Positions 1 through 7,833 of a DNA stretch of 60,874 nucleotides are shown here, one piece after another (positions within the stretch are counted from its first letter, which is position 1; each line of letters starts with the position of its first letter). The stretch lies in the NCBI GenBank assembly GCA_035443885.1, contig DAOMNO010000019.1, forward strand, positions 1 through 60,874, given 5' to 3'. The notes beneath the pieces were generated by a model that was not told the origin of the DNA, ran no database searches, and saw only the letters and a list, made by a program, of their open reading frames with translations. A program made the translations under genes and the position numbers. This DNA is from DAOMNO01 sp035443885. GTDB taxonomy: Bacteria > Planctomycetota > Phycisphaerae > Phycisphaerales > SM1A02.

Positions 1-93
1 CAGCGTCGCAGCGAGGCTGGCGAGCGCAGCACGCCCCGCACGGAGAAACGTCCGCGGCGCACACCTGACGACCCCATCAAGCCGCTTGCTCAT
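1..93 (-). CDS. N-terminus of an exported protein (partial)
   Basis: Only the first 31 codons are inside the window and the gene runs off the left edge. The ATG at 93 has a GGAGG ribosome binding site about nine bases upstream, and an earlier in-phase alternative hits a stop after seven codons. The visible peptide has a basic start (MSKRLDGVVR), then RTFLRAGRAALASLAATL, which looks like the n- and h-regions of a signal peptide. There is no twin-arginine pair in the visible part. The function cannot be judged from this fragment. Confidence 0.6.
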   Translation of the reverse strand, partial: MSKRLDGVVRCAPRTFLRAGRAALASLAATL

Positions 94-411
94 GGCACAT
101 CCTCCGGAGGAGAGGGGAACCCGGACACCGATCTACCGTACCTCACACCCGCGGCCTGAACAAGGAAAATCCGGCTGGATTCGCAGTCGGGACATGTTTT
201 TGGTATGCGGTGGAGGTGGCACTGGCGTCCGGGTATGTGCCGGTGCACCTCAAACTGTACCCGTACCAAGCGACACCTGAAATGTAGTATTCGTTGACAC
301 TCTACCCCTGCTCCGTTACCTTCACCCCTTCCCGTCGCGCCGCGGGCATGGGCTTCGTTTCCGGCCCGTATGGCGTTCATGTGTGATGAGGAAGACCAGG
401 AGTCGATCCCG
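94..411. other. Intergenic region between divergent genes
   Basis: This 318-base stretch separates the minus-strand exported protein from the HEAT-repeat gene. The only signals seen are the ribosome binding sites at each end (GGAGG for the left gene, AGGAG at 398-402 for the right gene) and a TTGACA at 294-299 with only a weak -10 (TTACCT, 316-321) after it. Short ORFs here look like chance frames. Confidence 0.4.
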
Positions 412-2562
412 ATGATGTGTACGGCCCGTTTCCGCTCTGTCCTGGCCGCTGGCGTGCTTGCGATCTCTCTCGCGGGTTCCGCCGGAGCTGCGTCCGATGC
501 AATGCAGCACCTCGACAACTTCGTTCACTACACGCAGATTGCGCGGCCCGATCTTGCCGCCGCCGCTGCACGAAAGCTGCTCGATTCAGGCATCACGGAT
601 GCCGAGCTTGTTACGCTGCTTGATGAAGGCCGCGTAACGCCGGAGCGATTCGACGCTGCCATCAGTCGCGCCCAGTTCATGCCTCAGCTTGAATCCGTCG
701 CGGGTGAACTCACCACGCGCATGGAAAAGGGCCGCATGGACCTTGCTCGTGATCAGAATCGCATTGATGAAGCGGTGCGGATGTTGATCGGCACGCAGCG
801 CGAACGACTTCTCGCACAGCGTCGCCTTCAGTCCGCAGGCGAGTACGCTGTTCCTGCTCTGCTCAGGCAGATCACCGAGGGTCGCGATCAATCGCTTCGC
901 ATGGCGGCACAGGACATGGTCCGCAGGCTCGGCCCGCAGGCCGTGATGCCGCTGTGTGTCGCGCTGCCGCACGTGGGCGACGCCACGGCGCAGCGCATTG
1001 TGTGTGATATTCTCGGCGATCTCGGCTATCCCCACGCTGCTCCGTTCCTGCTCGAAGCCAGCATGGACGCCAAGACTTCGCAGCCTGTTCGTGAAGCGGC
1101 ACTTCGCGCGTTCAATCGCCTGCCTGTTCCGCCTCGTGAGGGCGGTGCAAGCGGGCTGTACGCGCACCTCGCCCGTCAGTATTTCGAGCGCACCGGCTCA
1201 CTGATCGCTTTCCCGAATGAGCCTACCAACAACATCTGGTCGTATGACCCCTTCATCGGCCTGACCCCGACTGCGGTGGAGACCGACATCTTCCCGCAGG
1301 TGATGAGCATGATGCTGTCCCGTCGCGCCTTGCAGCTTGATGCGGGCAATCAGCAGGCTCTCAGCCTGTTCGTGGCGGCGAACCTTCGCCGTGAGAACGA
1401 CATGCCGCCCGGCGGCGTGGACCCGATCTTTGGCGAAAGCGCCTACACCCCTGCGTTCTACGCCACCGTCTTTGGCACCGCAACGTGCATGGACGTGCTG
1501 GCGATGGCTCTGGATGCCCAGGACACCCCGCTGATTCGCGATGCGATTGAAGCGCTCGCCAAGACGACCGGCGGTTCCAACCTGCTTTCACACGGTATGG
1601 GGCGCCAGCCGCTGGTTGAAGCGGTGTACTACCCAGATCGGCGCGTGCAGTATGAGGCCGCTCTGACGCTCGGCCGCGCACTGCCTAAGCAGGGTTTCTC
1701 AGGTGACTACTCCATTGTTCCGCTGCTGGCATCCGCCGTGCGCGCGGGTGGCCAACTGTTTGCCTTGATCGTGGCGGACGATGAAGAGGATCGAACGATT
1801 CTCGGTTCGCGGTTGAACGATCTCGGCTTCGATGTCATCGGCAGCGAATCCAGCATTGCGGGCGTTCGTGATGCGATTGATCATGCGGTTGGCATCGACC
1901 TCGTCCTCGTGCAGATGCGCACAGCGGACCGCGCTCGTCAAGCGGTGTCAGACCTGCGCTCCGTTCCTGCGACTTCCGTCGTGCCGGTGCTTGTCCTGGC
2001 TGAGCCGGTTGATCTCCCCTCGCTTCGACTTGAGTATCGCGATGTAACGACCGTTGAGCCGACGCGACGCGGCCTTTCACCGCAAGTGCTTTCCAGTGCG
2101 ATCGACGGCCTGATGATTCGCGCCACGGGCGGCCGCATGACCGAAGCGGAAGCCGAAGGCTACGCCATCGAAGCGATCGACACGCTGCGCGATATCGCTG
2201 TTGCAGGCTCCAATGTGTACGAGATCGCCGATGCGGAAACGGCTTTGATCGAAGCACTCAGCACACGGACGGGCGGCGTTCTGATGCTCGTGGCGGACGT
2301 GGTCGCCATGATCGACTCCGATCGCGCTCAGCGAAGGCTCTTCGATGCGGCTCTCGCCGCAACGGATTACGATCAGGTCGATCTGCTCATTCGTGTTGCG
2401 GCATCCGTCAAGCGGTTTGGCAACCGGGCAGAAGAGCGGCATGTGAACGCGCTGCTGGACCTTGTCGCGAATTCGGAAGGGCGAACCGCCGAGGCCGCTG
2501 CTGAGGTGCATGGTGCGCTGAATCTGCCTGCCACGGCTGCCGTGCGGTTGATTACGAACTGA
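412..2562 (+). CDS. Exported HEAT-repeat protein with a pseudo-receiver domain
   Basis: The product has about 716 residues. I chose the ATG at 412 over the one at 370 because AGGAG lies at 398-402 and the peptide then opens with a clear signal sequence (FRSVLAAGVLAISLAGSAGA). Residues about 60-250 carry helical HEAT-like repeats (AVPALLRQITEG, QAVMPLCVALPHVGD). A central helical region holds further repeats. Residues about 445-580 look like a response-regulator receiver fold: an acidic patch (VADDEED) followed by a beta strand, IDLVLVQM, where canonical receivers have the phosphorylated Asp. That Asp is Gln here (near residue 501), so the domain should not accept phosphate. Other helical segments follow to the C-terminus. 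It is probably a periplasmic scaffold; no enzymatic motif is seen. Neighbours give no functional clue. Confidence 0.75.
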   Translation: MMCTARFRSVLAAGVLAISLAGSAGAASDAMQHLDNFVHYTQIARPDLAAAAARKLLDSGITDAELVTLLDEGRVTPERFDAAISRAQFMPQLESVAGELTTRMEKGRMDLARDQNRIDEAVRMLIGTQRERLLAQRRLQSAGEYAVPALLRQITEGRDQSLRMAAQDMVRRLGPQAVMPLCVALPHVGDATAQRIVCDILGDLGYPHAAPFLLEASMDAKTSQPVREAALRAFNRLPVPPREGGASGLYAHLARQYFERTGSLIAFPNEPTNNIWSYDPFIGLTPTAVETDIFPQVMSMMLSRRALQLDAGNQQALSLFVAANLRRENDMPPGGVDPIFGESAYTPAFYATVFGTATCMDVLAMALDAQDTPLIRDAIEALAKTTGGSNLLSHGMGRQPLVEAVYYPDRRVQYEAALTLGRALPKQGFSGDYSIVPLLASAVRAGGQLFALIVADDEEDRTILGSRLNDLGFDVIGSESSIAGVRDAIDHAVGIDLVLVQMRTADRARQAVSDLRSVPATSVVPVLVLAEPVDLPSLRLEYRDVTTVEPTRRGLSPQVLSSAIDGLMIRATGGRMTEAEAEGYAIEAIDTLRDIAVAGSNVYEIADAETALIEALSTRTGGVLMLVADVVAMIDSDRAQRRLFDAALAATDYDQVDLLIRVAASVKRFGNRAEERHVNALLDLVANSEGRTAEAAAEVHGALNLPATAAVRLITN

Positions 2563-2587
2563 TCTGGATGGCGCGAGCCTGATCGGA

Positions 2588-2616
2588 TTGCCCGGCGCGG
2601 GTCATCGTGCTACGTT
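2588..2616 (+). promoter_or_regulatory. Putative promoter of tRNA-Thr
   Basis: TTGCCC (2588-2593), a 17-base spacer and TACGTT (2611-2616) resemble a sigma-70 type promoter. Predicted initiation would be near 2623, just before the tRNA at 2631. Confidence 0.45.
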
Positions 2617-2630
2617 TACGGTTCTTCATC

Positions 2631-2702
2631 GCCACCCTAGCTCAGTCGGTAGAGCGGCGCTTTCGTAAAGCGCAGGTCACGGGTTCGAGTCCCGTGGGTG
2701 GC
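2631..2702 (+). tRNA. tRNA-Thr (anticodon CGT)
   Basis: A full cloverleaf of 72 bases can be drawn: acceptor GCCACCC/GGGTGGC, D-arm GCTC/GAGC, anticodon stem GCGCT/AGCGC with loop TTCGTAA, and T-arm ACGGG/CCCGT with TTCGAGT. The anticodon CGT reads ACG (Thr). CCA is not encoded. A run of T follows directly (GCTTTTTCC) and may end transcription. Confidence 0.97.
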
Positions 2703-2746
2703 TTTTTCCATCGGTCTCATGGCGAGAGCCGCTACCATTCGCGTCG

Positions 2747-3502
2747 ATGTCGGCTCGTATCCCCGAAGCACACCGAGCAGCCCACACGCCCGCAGCGATC
2801 CGCGAGCGTCTCAGCGCACAACCGCGCCAGAGCTATCTGCGTGATTTCATTTACGGCGCGATCGACGGCGCGGTAACGACGTTTGCTGTCGTCGCGGGAG
2901 TTGCAGGGGCCGGCCTCAACAGCACGATCATCATCATCCTCGGTGCTGCAAACATCTTTGCAGACGGCTTCTCAATGGCGGTGAGCAACTACCTCGGCAC
3001 CCGCGCCGAACAGCAGGAATTGGACCGTGCCAGGCGAACAGAGCTGAAGCACATCGCGCTCTTTCCAGAGGGTGAGCGTGAGGAGATTCGGCAGATTTTC
3101 GCAGCGAAGGGGTTTGAGGGCGAGAATCTTGAGCGCGTTGTGGATGTCATCACGTCCGATGCTCGGCAGTGGGTGGACACCATGCTTCGCGAAGAACTGG
3201 GGCTGTCGGTCGAGAGTCGATCGCCTTACAAAGCGGCATGGGCGACGTTCATCGCCTTCGTGGTGATCGGCGCGTTGCCTCTCTTGCCGTTTCTGCATCA
3301 GGTCGTTTGGCCGAACGGCATCGGCGATCCGTTCATGCTCAGCGCGGTGATGACCGGTGTGGCGTTCTTCTTTGTGGGCGCGGGAAAGAGCCGATTCGTC
3401 GATGAATCGTGGTATCGGGCGGGGTTTGAAACGCTCGCCATCGGGGGCATTGCAGCAGGAATTGCCTATGGCGTGGGCCTGCTGCTGCGTGGGTTAGTCT
3501 GA
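2747..3502 (+). CDS. VIT1/CCC1 family iron/manganese transporter
   Basis: A 251-residue membrane protein of the VIT1/CCC1 (vacuolar iron transporter) family, which moves Fe2+ or Mn2+ out of the cytosol. The N-terminal signature is plain: FIYGAIDGAVTTFAVVAGVAGA followed by GAANIFADGFSMAVSNYLG, which form TM1 and TM2 with the family's conserved Asp and Gly residues. A cytosolic, charged, Glu-rich segment (residues about 90-160, EGEREEIRQIF) sits where metal-binding helices lie in this family. Three hydrophobic C-terminal segments follow (AAWATFIAFVVIGALPLLPF, AVMTGVAFFFVGA, AIGGIAAGIAYGVGLLL). Length fits bacterial members. It stands alone on the plus strand, 44 bases after the tRNA. The exact metal cannot be told from sequence. 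Confidence 0.85.
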   Translation: MSARIPEAHRAAHTPAAIRERLSAQPRQSYLRDFIYGAIDGAVTTFAVVAGVAGAGLNSTIIIILGAANIFADGFSMAVSNYLGTRAEQQELDRARRTELKHIALFPEGEREEIRQIFAAKGFEGENLERVVDVITSDARQWVDTMLREELGLSVESRSPYKAAWATFIAFVVIGALPLLPFLHQVVWPNGIGDPFMLSAVMTGVAFFFVGAGKSRFVDESWYRAGFETLAIGGIAAGIAYGVGLLLRGLV

Positions 3503-3541
3503 TTGAGGCGGGACTTTCCCTCGAAGCAATTTTGGGCGAGA

Positions 3542-3781
3542 ATGGCCACCATGAACTACATCAAGATCACAACCAGCGAAGGCGAAACACGCTGGATCAA
3601 CCTCGCACAGGTCAGCCGCGTTACGCTCGCCACGCAGGCCAGCAGCGGCAAGCCGCTGCTCGTCATCATCTTTGCCGACGGTGAAGAAGACGGCCGCCTG
3701 ACGATTCACGGTTCGGATGCCAAGAATCTCGCGGCGATCAAGTCGTTGACCGCATATCTGGACGAACTGGCGTCGCAGTAA
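3542..3781 (+). CDS. Small conserved-looking protein, function unknown
   Basis: About 79 residues from ATG 3542, or 76 from ATG 3551; neither has a good ribosome binding site, so the start is uncertain. The sequence (NYIKITTSEGETRWINLAQV, then LLVIIFADGEEDGRLTIHG) suggests a compact beta-rich fold with a C-terminal helix (AAIKSLTAYLDELAS). There is no signal peptide or cysteine. I do not recognise the family. The 3' end overlaps the 3' end of the convergent Lgt-like gene by 44 bases. Confidence 0.6.
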   Translation: MATMNYIKITTSEGETRWINLAQVSRVTLATQASSGKPLLVIIFADGEEDGRLTIHGSDAKNLAAIKSLTAYLDELASQ

Positions 3782-4505
3782 TCGCCGGGGCCGTCGCGCC
3801 GGCCTCATCAACGATGATGGACATCTCCCGGCGCCTCTGCACAAACCGCACGGTGCCGAAAATTGCGATACCCAATGCAATGAGCTGATAGCCGGTGATC
3901 GGACCGAACATCGGCGGCGTATCCCGCGCGAACTCATGCGCGAAGCGGAACACGCCATACGCAATGAGATAGACATGAAAGCGATTGCCGCGTTGCCAGC
4001 GAAGCGTTGTCGCGAACAACACCCACATCAGGAAGACCGCATTGAAGAGAAGTTCAGCCGTGGCTGCGGGCCATCGGGCTATCCCAGCCGCGTCGGTTAC
4101 GGTCCACCAGTGGGTTTGCTCGCACGCCGCGCCGGGGCAGCACCCTTGCATCACGCAGCCTGTGCGACCGATGATGAGCGCGAGCGGCACCATGAGCGCG
4201 AAGAGGTCGCCCGTTGTGCTGCGATAGTTGAGCCAGCGCTTGCAAAGCTCGACCGCAACATATCCGCCGATGAGCGCTCCGGTTACACTGCGGCCCGTGA
4301 ACATCGCGGTCCAGTTGCCCCAGTGCACATGCGTTTCAGCGATGAGAAACGCGACCTTCGCGCCGACGAACGCACCGAAGAGACCCGCGAAATATACGAC
4401 AGTCAATCGACTGTCTCGCTTGGAAAACATGCCCCACAGCCACGCCGTGAGCACGATCGCGCCGAGCATGAGCAGGCCGTAAGGATTGGCGTGCTGAATG
4501 GTCAT
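3738..4505 (-). CDS. Prolipoprotein diacylglyceryl transferase-like membrane protein
   Basis: A 255-residue polytopic membrane protein of the Lgt superfamily. Lgt moves diacylglycerol from phosphatidylglycerol to the lipobox cysteine of prolipoproteins. The central motif is GRTGCVMQGCCPGAACE, which matches the GRxGC..GCC variant seen in Lgt-like paralogues, not the GRxGNFxNxE of classical Lgt. Other marks are TGALIGGYVAVELCKRW and a C-terminal FAHEFARD block resembling the family's R-x-E/F region. The C-terminal 30 residues are a hydrophilic tail after the last TM. It follows the radical SAM gene on the same strand with a gap of about 13 bases, so the two are probably co-transcribed. It may be a true Lgt or a related enzyme acting on another acceptor; the Cys-rich motif favours a specialised paralogue. 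Confidence 0.75.
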   Translation of the reverse strand: MTIQHANPYGLLMLGAIVLTAWLWGMFSKRDSRLTVVYFAGLFGAFVGAKVAFLIAETHVHWGNWTAMFTGRSVTGALIGGYVAVELCKRWLNYRSTTGDLFALMVPLALIIGRTGCVMQGCCPGAACEQTHWWTVTDAAGIARWPAATAELLFNAVFLMWVLFATTLRWQRGNRFHVYLIAYGVFRFAHEFARDTPPMFGPITGYQLIALGIAIFGTVRFVQRRREMSIIVDEAGATAPAITATPVRPDMRSTT

Positions 4506-4518
4506 GCAGGTAAGCGGT

Positions 4519-5898
4519 TCACTTCAGGCCGAGTCCCACTGCGCCGCCGCTGAGGTAATACCGACAGAACGAATCGAGCTTGCCATCCGGTCGAATGACG
4601 TGCGTGCAGCAGCGGTCGATGCGATCCTGATCGAACGTCCATGCATCCATGAACGGCTTAATGAAGATGCGGAATGGTTGATCGGGGCCGATTTCAAGCT
4701 GTTGGAGGAGCTGTCCGAGCGGCTCGTTCTCGCAACCACACTTCGCCAGGTCTTCAATGCGGTAATCCACGCGATCGCCAAGGAAGCCCTTGAGCGATTC
4801 CAGATCAACCAAGCGGCTGAGTCCTGTCGCACCGTCGTCCGTGCGCAGCAGATAACTGATCGTATGGCAGTTTGGGTCGCCGCATGGCAGGGGCGTAAAA
4901 TCCTCAACGGCAAGCAGTCCTTCGCTTTGTTCAACCAGATCGAGAATCACATCGCCGACAGAGAGAACCTCAGGTGAAGTCATTGCGATCGGCAACGTGC
5001 CCGATTCGACCTGCGGCACGCGCCCTGAGGTGAACATCGGCTGGAACGTGATACCCCGGCAGTGTCTGCGCGAAAGGCCGAAGCGCAGTGTTTCGCCCAG
5101 ATACTTTCGCGTCGTCGGTGAAACAACCATCGCCAGCGTGGACGGCACGCCAAGCTCACCCGCAAGATCAATACCCTTGCGGCGAATCTCGCGCAGGTCC
5201 GCGCCGCGCAATTCTTTCTGCCCTTCCTGTTGCGGGCCGTCGAACTGGACATACAGCTCAAACTTGCCGAAGCGCTTTCGCGATTCGCCAAGTCGTTTGC
5301 GGAAAGCCTCATCGACAGCAATGCGCACGATGTTTGTGTTGATGAGGACGTAGCCGATGCGAGGCTCTGCGAGAGCCCAGTCCAGCAGATCGAAAAACTG
5401 TGGATGAATCGTTGGTTCGCCGCCGGTCAGTTGAAGAATGTCGATTGAGCCTTTGCGATCAAGCACGCCGCTGACCCGCTCGCGAAAGGCGTCGAACGTG
5501 ATGCAGTCGATGTCATCATCCACGCCGAAAGGGGATGATGCGTAGCACGTGGGGCAGGTGAGGTTGCACGAATCGACAATCTCGATGAGGGCGAGACAGG
5601 ACGAAAGCACATCGAACGGATCGCGGTTTTCAGCAGGATTCTTCGAAGTTTCTGCATGACATCCGCACCCATCGCCGCAGCCGCCCGCGCCGATGGAGAG
5701 ATGATAAAAGCGGGGATCGCGCGCGATCAGGGTCTCAAACGGCCCGTGCTGCGAGCATGTTTTCGCCATGAATACGCAGCCATCACGCTCAAAGACCTCA
5801 GCATTGATTTCTGCCAGACACGTGGGGCAGCGGCTCATCGTGTGCTTGATGCTGTGATGGTGCGGCGACGTGTTGAGAATGTTGAGGCCGCGAATCAT
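4519..5898 (-). CDS. Radical SAM enzyme resembling the tetraether lipid synthase (Tes/MJ0619) family
   Basis: A 459-residue radical SAM protein (439 if the ATG at 5838, giving MSRCPTC, is used). The N-terminus carries a CPTC pair and KTCSQHG, then a GGCGDGCGCH cluster near residues 72-81. The radical SAM motif is CNLTCPTC (Cys 111, 115, 118), binding the SAM-linked 4Fe-4S cluster, followed by GGEPT (159-163). The C-terminal part adds CGDPNC, KCGCE and CCTHVIRPDGKLDSFC, likely ligands for extra clusters. This order of Cys motifs is what I know from the Tes/MJ0619 family, which joins lipid tails. Lying in an apparent operon with an Lgt-like lipid transferase supports a lipid substrate, but this is inference. 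Other radical SAM roles remain possible. Confidence 0.8.
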   Translation of the reverse strand: MIRGLNILNTSPHHHSIKHTMSRCPTCLAEINAEVFERDGCVFMAKTCSQHGPFETLIARDPRFYHLSIGAGGCGDGCGCHAETSKNPAENRDPFDVLSSCLALIEIVDSCNLTCPTCYASSPFGVDDDIDCITFDAFRERVSGVLDRKGSIDILQLTGGEPTIHPQFFDLLDWALAEPRIGYVLINTNIVRIAVDEAFRKRLGESRKRFGKFELYVQFDGPQQEGQKELRGADLREIRRKGIDLAGELGVPSTLAMVVSPTTRKYLGETLRFGLSRRHCRGITFQPMFTSGRVPQVESGTLPIAMTSPEVLSVGDVILDLVEQSEGLLAVEDFTPLPCGDPNCHTISYLLRTDDGATGLSRLVDLESLKGFLGDRVDYRIEDLAKCGCENEPLGQLLQQLEIGPDQPFRIFIKPFMDAWTFDQDRIDRCCTHVIRPDGKLDSFCRYYLSGGAVGLGLK

Positions 5899-5910
5899 TG
5901 GCGGGTTCCG

Positions 5911-6435
5911 TCAGAATGACATGGTGAGGCACATCGCAGCGCACGCCACCGGCGGTGCAACGAGAATGAGCAGGAGAATGATGCAGACCGTGGTGCCGAT
6001 CGCGCGCATTACGGCTACCGGGCCGCGTGTGCGCACTTCTTCCGGCATGTGCTTCCTGAGCATTGACCGCACCTGAAAATACCCGTTGATGACCGCAACA
6101 ATGAGCAGGGGCCAGCCTGTACAAAACATCGCCAGCGTAATTGCTTCTGTATCGCCGCCTGTTGCAAGGCCGACAAACGTCGCAATAACCGCCCAACTTG
6201 CCAATGGCCAGCCGATGCGCCAGCAGACGACAAGCGGACTCGGCCACGGTGTGATGGTGTGCATGGTGTCCGGCGAATAAGCGGAACCGCATTCCGGGCA
6301 CATGCCATAAAGCGGCAGGCCGTTGAGTTGATAACGACACTGTGGGCATCGTGCATGTGGATCGCTGATCTTCGGCAACTCAGTTGCTGCTCGCCGCGAT
6401 TCGTTCGTGGATGATGCTGGCGTTTCGTCGCTCAT
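5911..6435 (-). CDS. Zinc-ribbon membrane protein, function unknown
   Basis: A 174-residue protein. Residues about 30-50 form a four-cysteine zinc ribbon (CPQCRYQLNGL..MCPECG), a module that often opens small planctomycete membrane proteins. After it come three or four hydrophobic segments (LASWAVIATFVGLATGG, LAMFCTGWPLLIVAVINGYF, and a long C-terminal pair ending VACAAMCLTMSF). There is no enzymatic motif. It lies between the FIST gene and the radical SAM gene on the same strand with gaps of 27 and 12 bases, so it is likely part of the same transcript. Its role could be as a small membrane partner of the downstream lipid-type enzymes, but nothing in the sequence proves it. Confidence 0.7.
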   Translation of the reverse strand: MSDETPASSTNESRRAATELPKISDPHARCPQCRYQLNGLPLYGMCPECGSAYSPDTMHTITPWPSPLVVCWRIGWPLASWAVIATFVGLATGGDTEAITLAMFCTGWPLLIVAVINGYFQVRSMLRKHMPEEVRTRGPVAVMRAIGTTVCIILLLILVAPPVACAAMCLTMSF

Positions 6436-6462
6436 GGCATCCGTCCGGCGTGGTTGAGTTGG

Positions 6463-7677
6463 TTACGTTCGTGGCTTTCTGAACAACGCGAGGCTTGCGG
6501 TATGGCCGTGCAAGAAGGAAGCGTCGCCGATGGGGCCGATTTCTCCAGCTGCGAAGAAGCCTGCTGTGGGCACACCGGAGAGCCGATCGTGGATGAGCTG
6601 CAGGTCGTGGCCCGGCTCACCGAAGAGGCGAACGCCGCGACCGTTGCACGTGAACAGCAGTGCGCCGAACGGCGGCTCGTCAAGCTGCTGCGCTTCCAGC
6701 AGCAGTTCAAGGTCTTCCGCAGCGGTGGCGGCGTCGCGCACATGGAACTGAATGGTCTGTCCGACGCGAGGCAGGTCACCCACGCCGATGCCACCTCGCT
6801 GCTGATCGAAGCCGAGAATGTTGCGAATGAGAAAATCTCCCCGGCCGAAGCGGTCCTTGTATTCGTTGATGACCGTGCCGACCAGCAGGCCCTTGGTGAG
6901 CAGTTGTTTCTCTGCGTCGGAAAGACCTTGCGCCATCTCCTGCAAGGCCTCCATCGCTTTGCGTGAGCCGAGTTCGAGGATGACGTTCTGATCGGCCTTC
7001 GTAACGACCATCGGCTTGCCGATCGGCCTGCAGCCCTGGCTGACGACGAAATCGATCTCAATCGCGCCGGAGATCGTGACGCCCACGCCGCCAGCCGCCA
7101 TGACCTTGTCGTTCAGGACCATCACATTCAGGCCGGGCTGGGTTCCGCCGGACGCCATGCCACCGACGATCGGCACAATCTGCTCGCCGCCGCAGGTTGC
7201 CAGCGCGGGCAGCAGTCGCGCGATGGGTGTGGTGAAAGGGTCTGCCAGAAGGATGGCGGCGCGGAAGTCGTCAGTCAGGCCGATGCGATCGCGCACGCCT
7301 GCGGGGTCACGCAGCGGCACGGGGTTCTGTGGCCCAGTTGTCCATGTGTGCAGTTTGGCGTCGCCTAGCCGGAAGGCGATGGCGGAAAGCCCGGCGTGGC
7401 CGTCCATTTCCTCATCTGAGCCGAGCACGGCCTCTGCCGTTACGCCGAGCAGCTCGCGAGGCGCGAGGGTTTCACGAACGGTTCTGGCTGCGTCATCGAA
7501 CGCGGCGCGATGGTGATAGCTGCCGAAGAGCAGCAAAAGATCGGGCTTGCCGCCGAGTTCTTCCTGAAGCTGCGAGGCGACTTCAAGGGCGGCAGTGCGC
7601 GTATCAAGATGCCCGCTGATGACGGACGAAGCTGCGTAGCGATCCGTGCGCGGGGGCGTTGAAGACGGGGAAGTCAT
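6463..7677 (-). CDS. FIST domain protein
   Basis: A 404-residue soluble protein with an N-terminal FIST domain (DLLLLFGSYHHRAAFDDAA, then GVTAEAVLGSDEEMDG) and a C-terminal FIST_C domain (FGALLFTCNGRGVRLFGEPG..AGFFAAGEIGPIGD). FIST proteins are sensory modules thought to bind small ligands such as amino acids and often feed signal transduction. Here it stands alone, with no attached kinase or cyclase. The ATG at 7677 is the first start, and the hydrophilic tail MTSPSSTPPRTD suggests no signal peptide. It is the first gene of the minus-strand run leading to the radical SAM and Lgt-like genes, 27 bases upstream of the zinc-ribbon gene. It diverges from gap, 157 bases away. Confidence 0.85.
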   Translation of the reverse strand: MTSPSSTPPRTDRYAASSVISGHLDTRTAALEVASQLQEELGGKPDLLLLFGSYHHRAAFDDAARTVRETLAPRELLGVTAEAVLGSDEEMDGHAGLSAIAFRLGDAKLHTWTTGPQNPVPLRDPAGVRDRIGLTDDFRAAILLADPFTTPIARLLPALATCGGEQIVPIVGGMASGGTQPGLNVMVLNDKVMAAGGVGVTISGAIEIDFVVSQGCRPIGKPMVVTKADQNVILELGSRKAMEALQEMAQGLSDAEKQLLTKGLLVGTVINEYKDRFGRGDFLIRNILGFDQQRGGIGVGDLPRVGQTIQFHVRDAATAAEDLELLLEAQQLDEPPFGALLFTCNGRGVRLFGEPGHDLQLIHDRLSGVPTAGFFAAGEIGPIGDASFLHGHTASLALFRKPRT

Positions 7678-7751
7678 GCAGCCATCGTAGCAGAGGAAAC
7701 AGCGGTGGATCGGGGTCGTCCCGGAGAAGGCGGACGATGTTTCCCAAGGGT

Positions 7752-7780
7752 TTGATTCCGTTCTCAGATCGTCGTACGCT
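7752..7780 (+). promoter_or_regulatory. Putative gap promoter
   Basis: TTGATT (7752-7757), a 17-base spacer and TACGCT (7775-7780) form a plausible sigma-70 type promoter. A GGAG ribosome binding site at 7821-7824 precedes the gap ATG at 7834. Confidence 0.5.
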
Positions 7781-7833
7781 TGCAGCTTTCCCGGGGTTCA
7801 GCATTGGGCTTCTATCCATCGGAGTAACGCATC

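Noticed and set aside
93..528. Minus-strand ORFs opposite the start of the HEAT-repeat gene
   Set aside because: Arg- and Ser-rich shadow frames with no homology or ribosome binding site.
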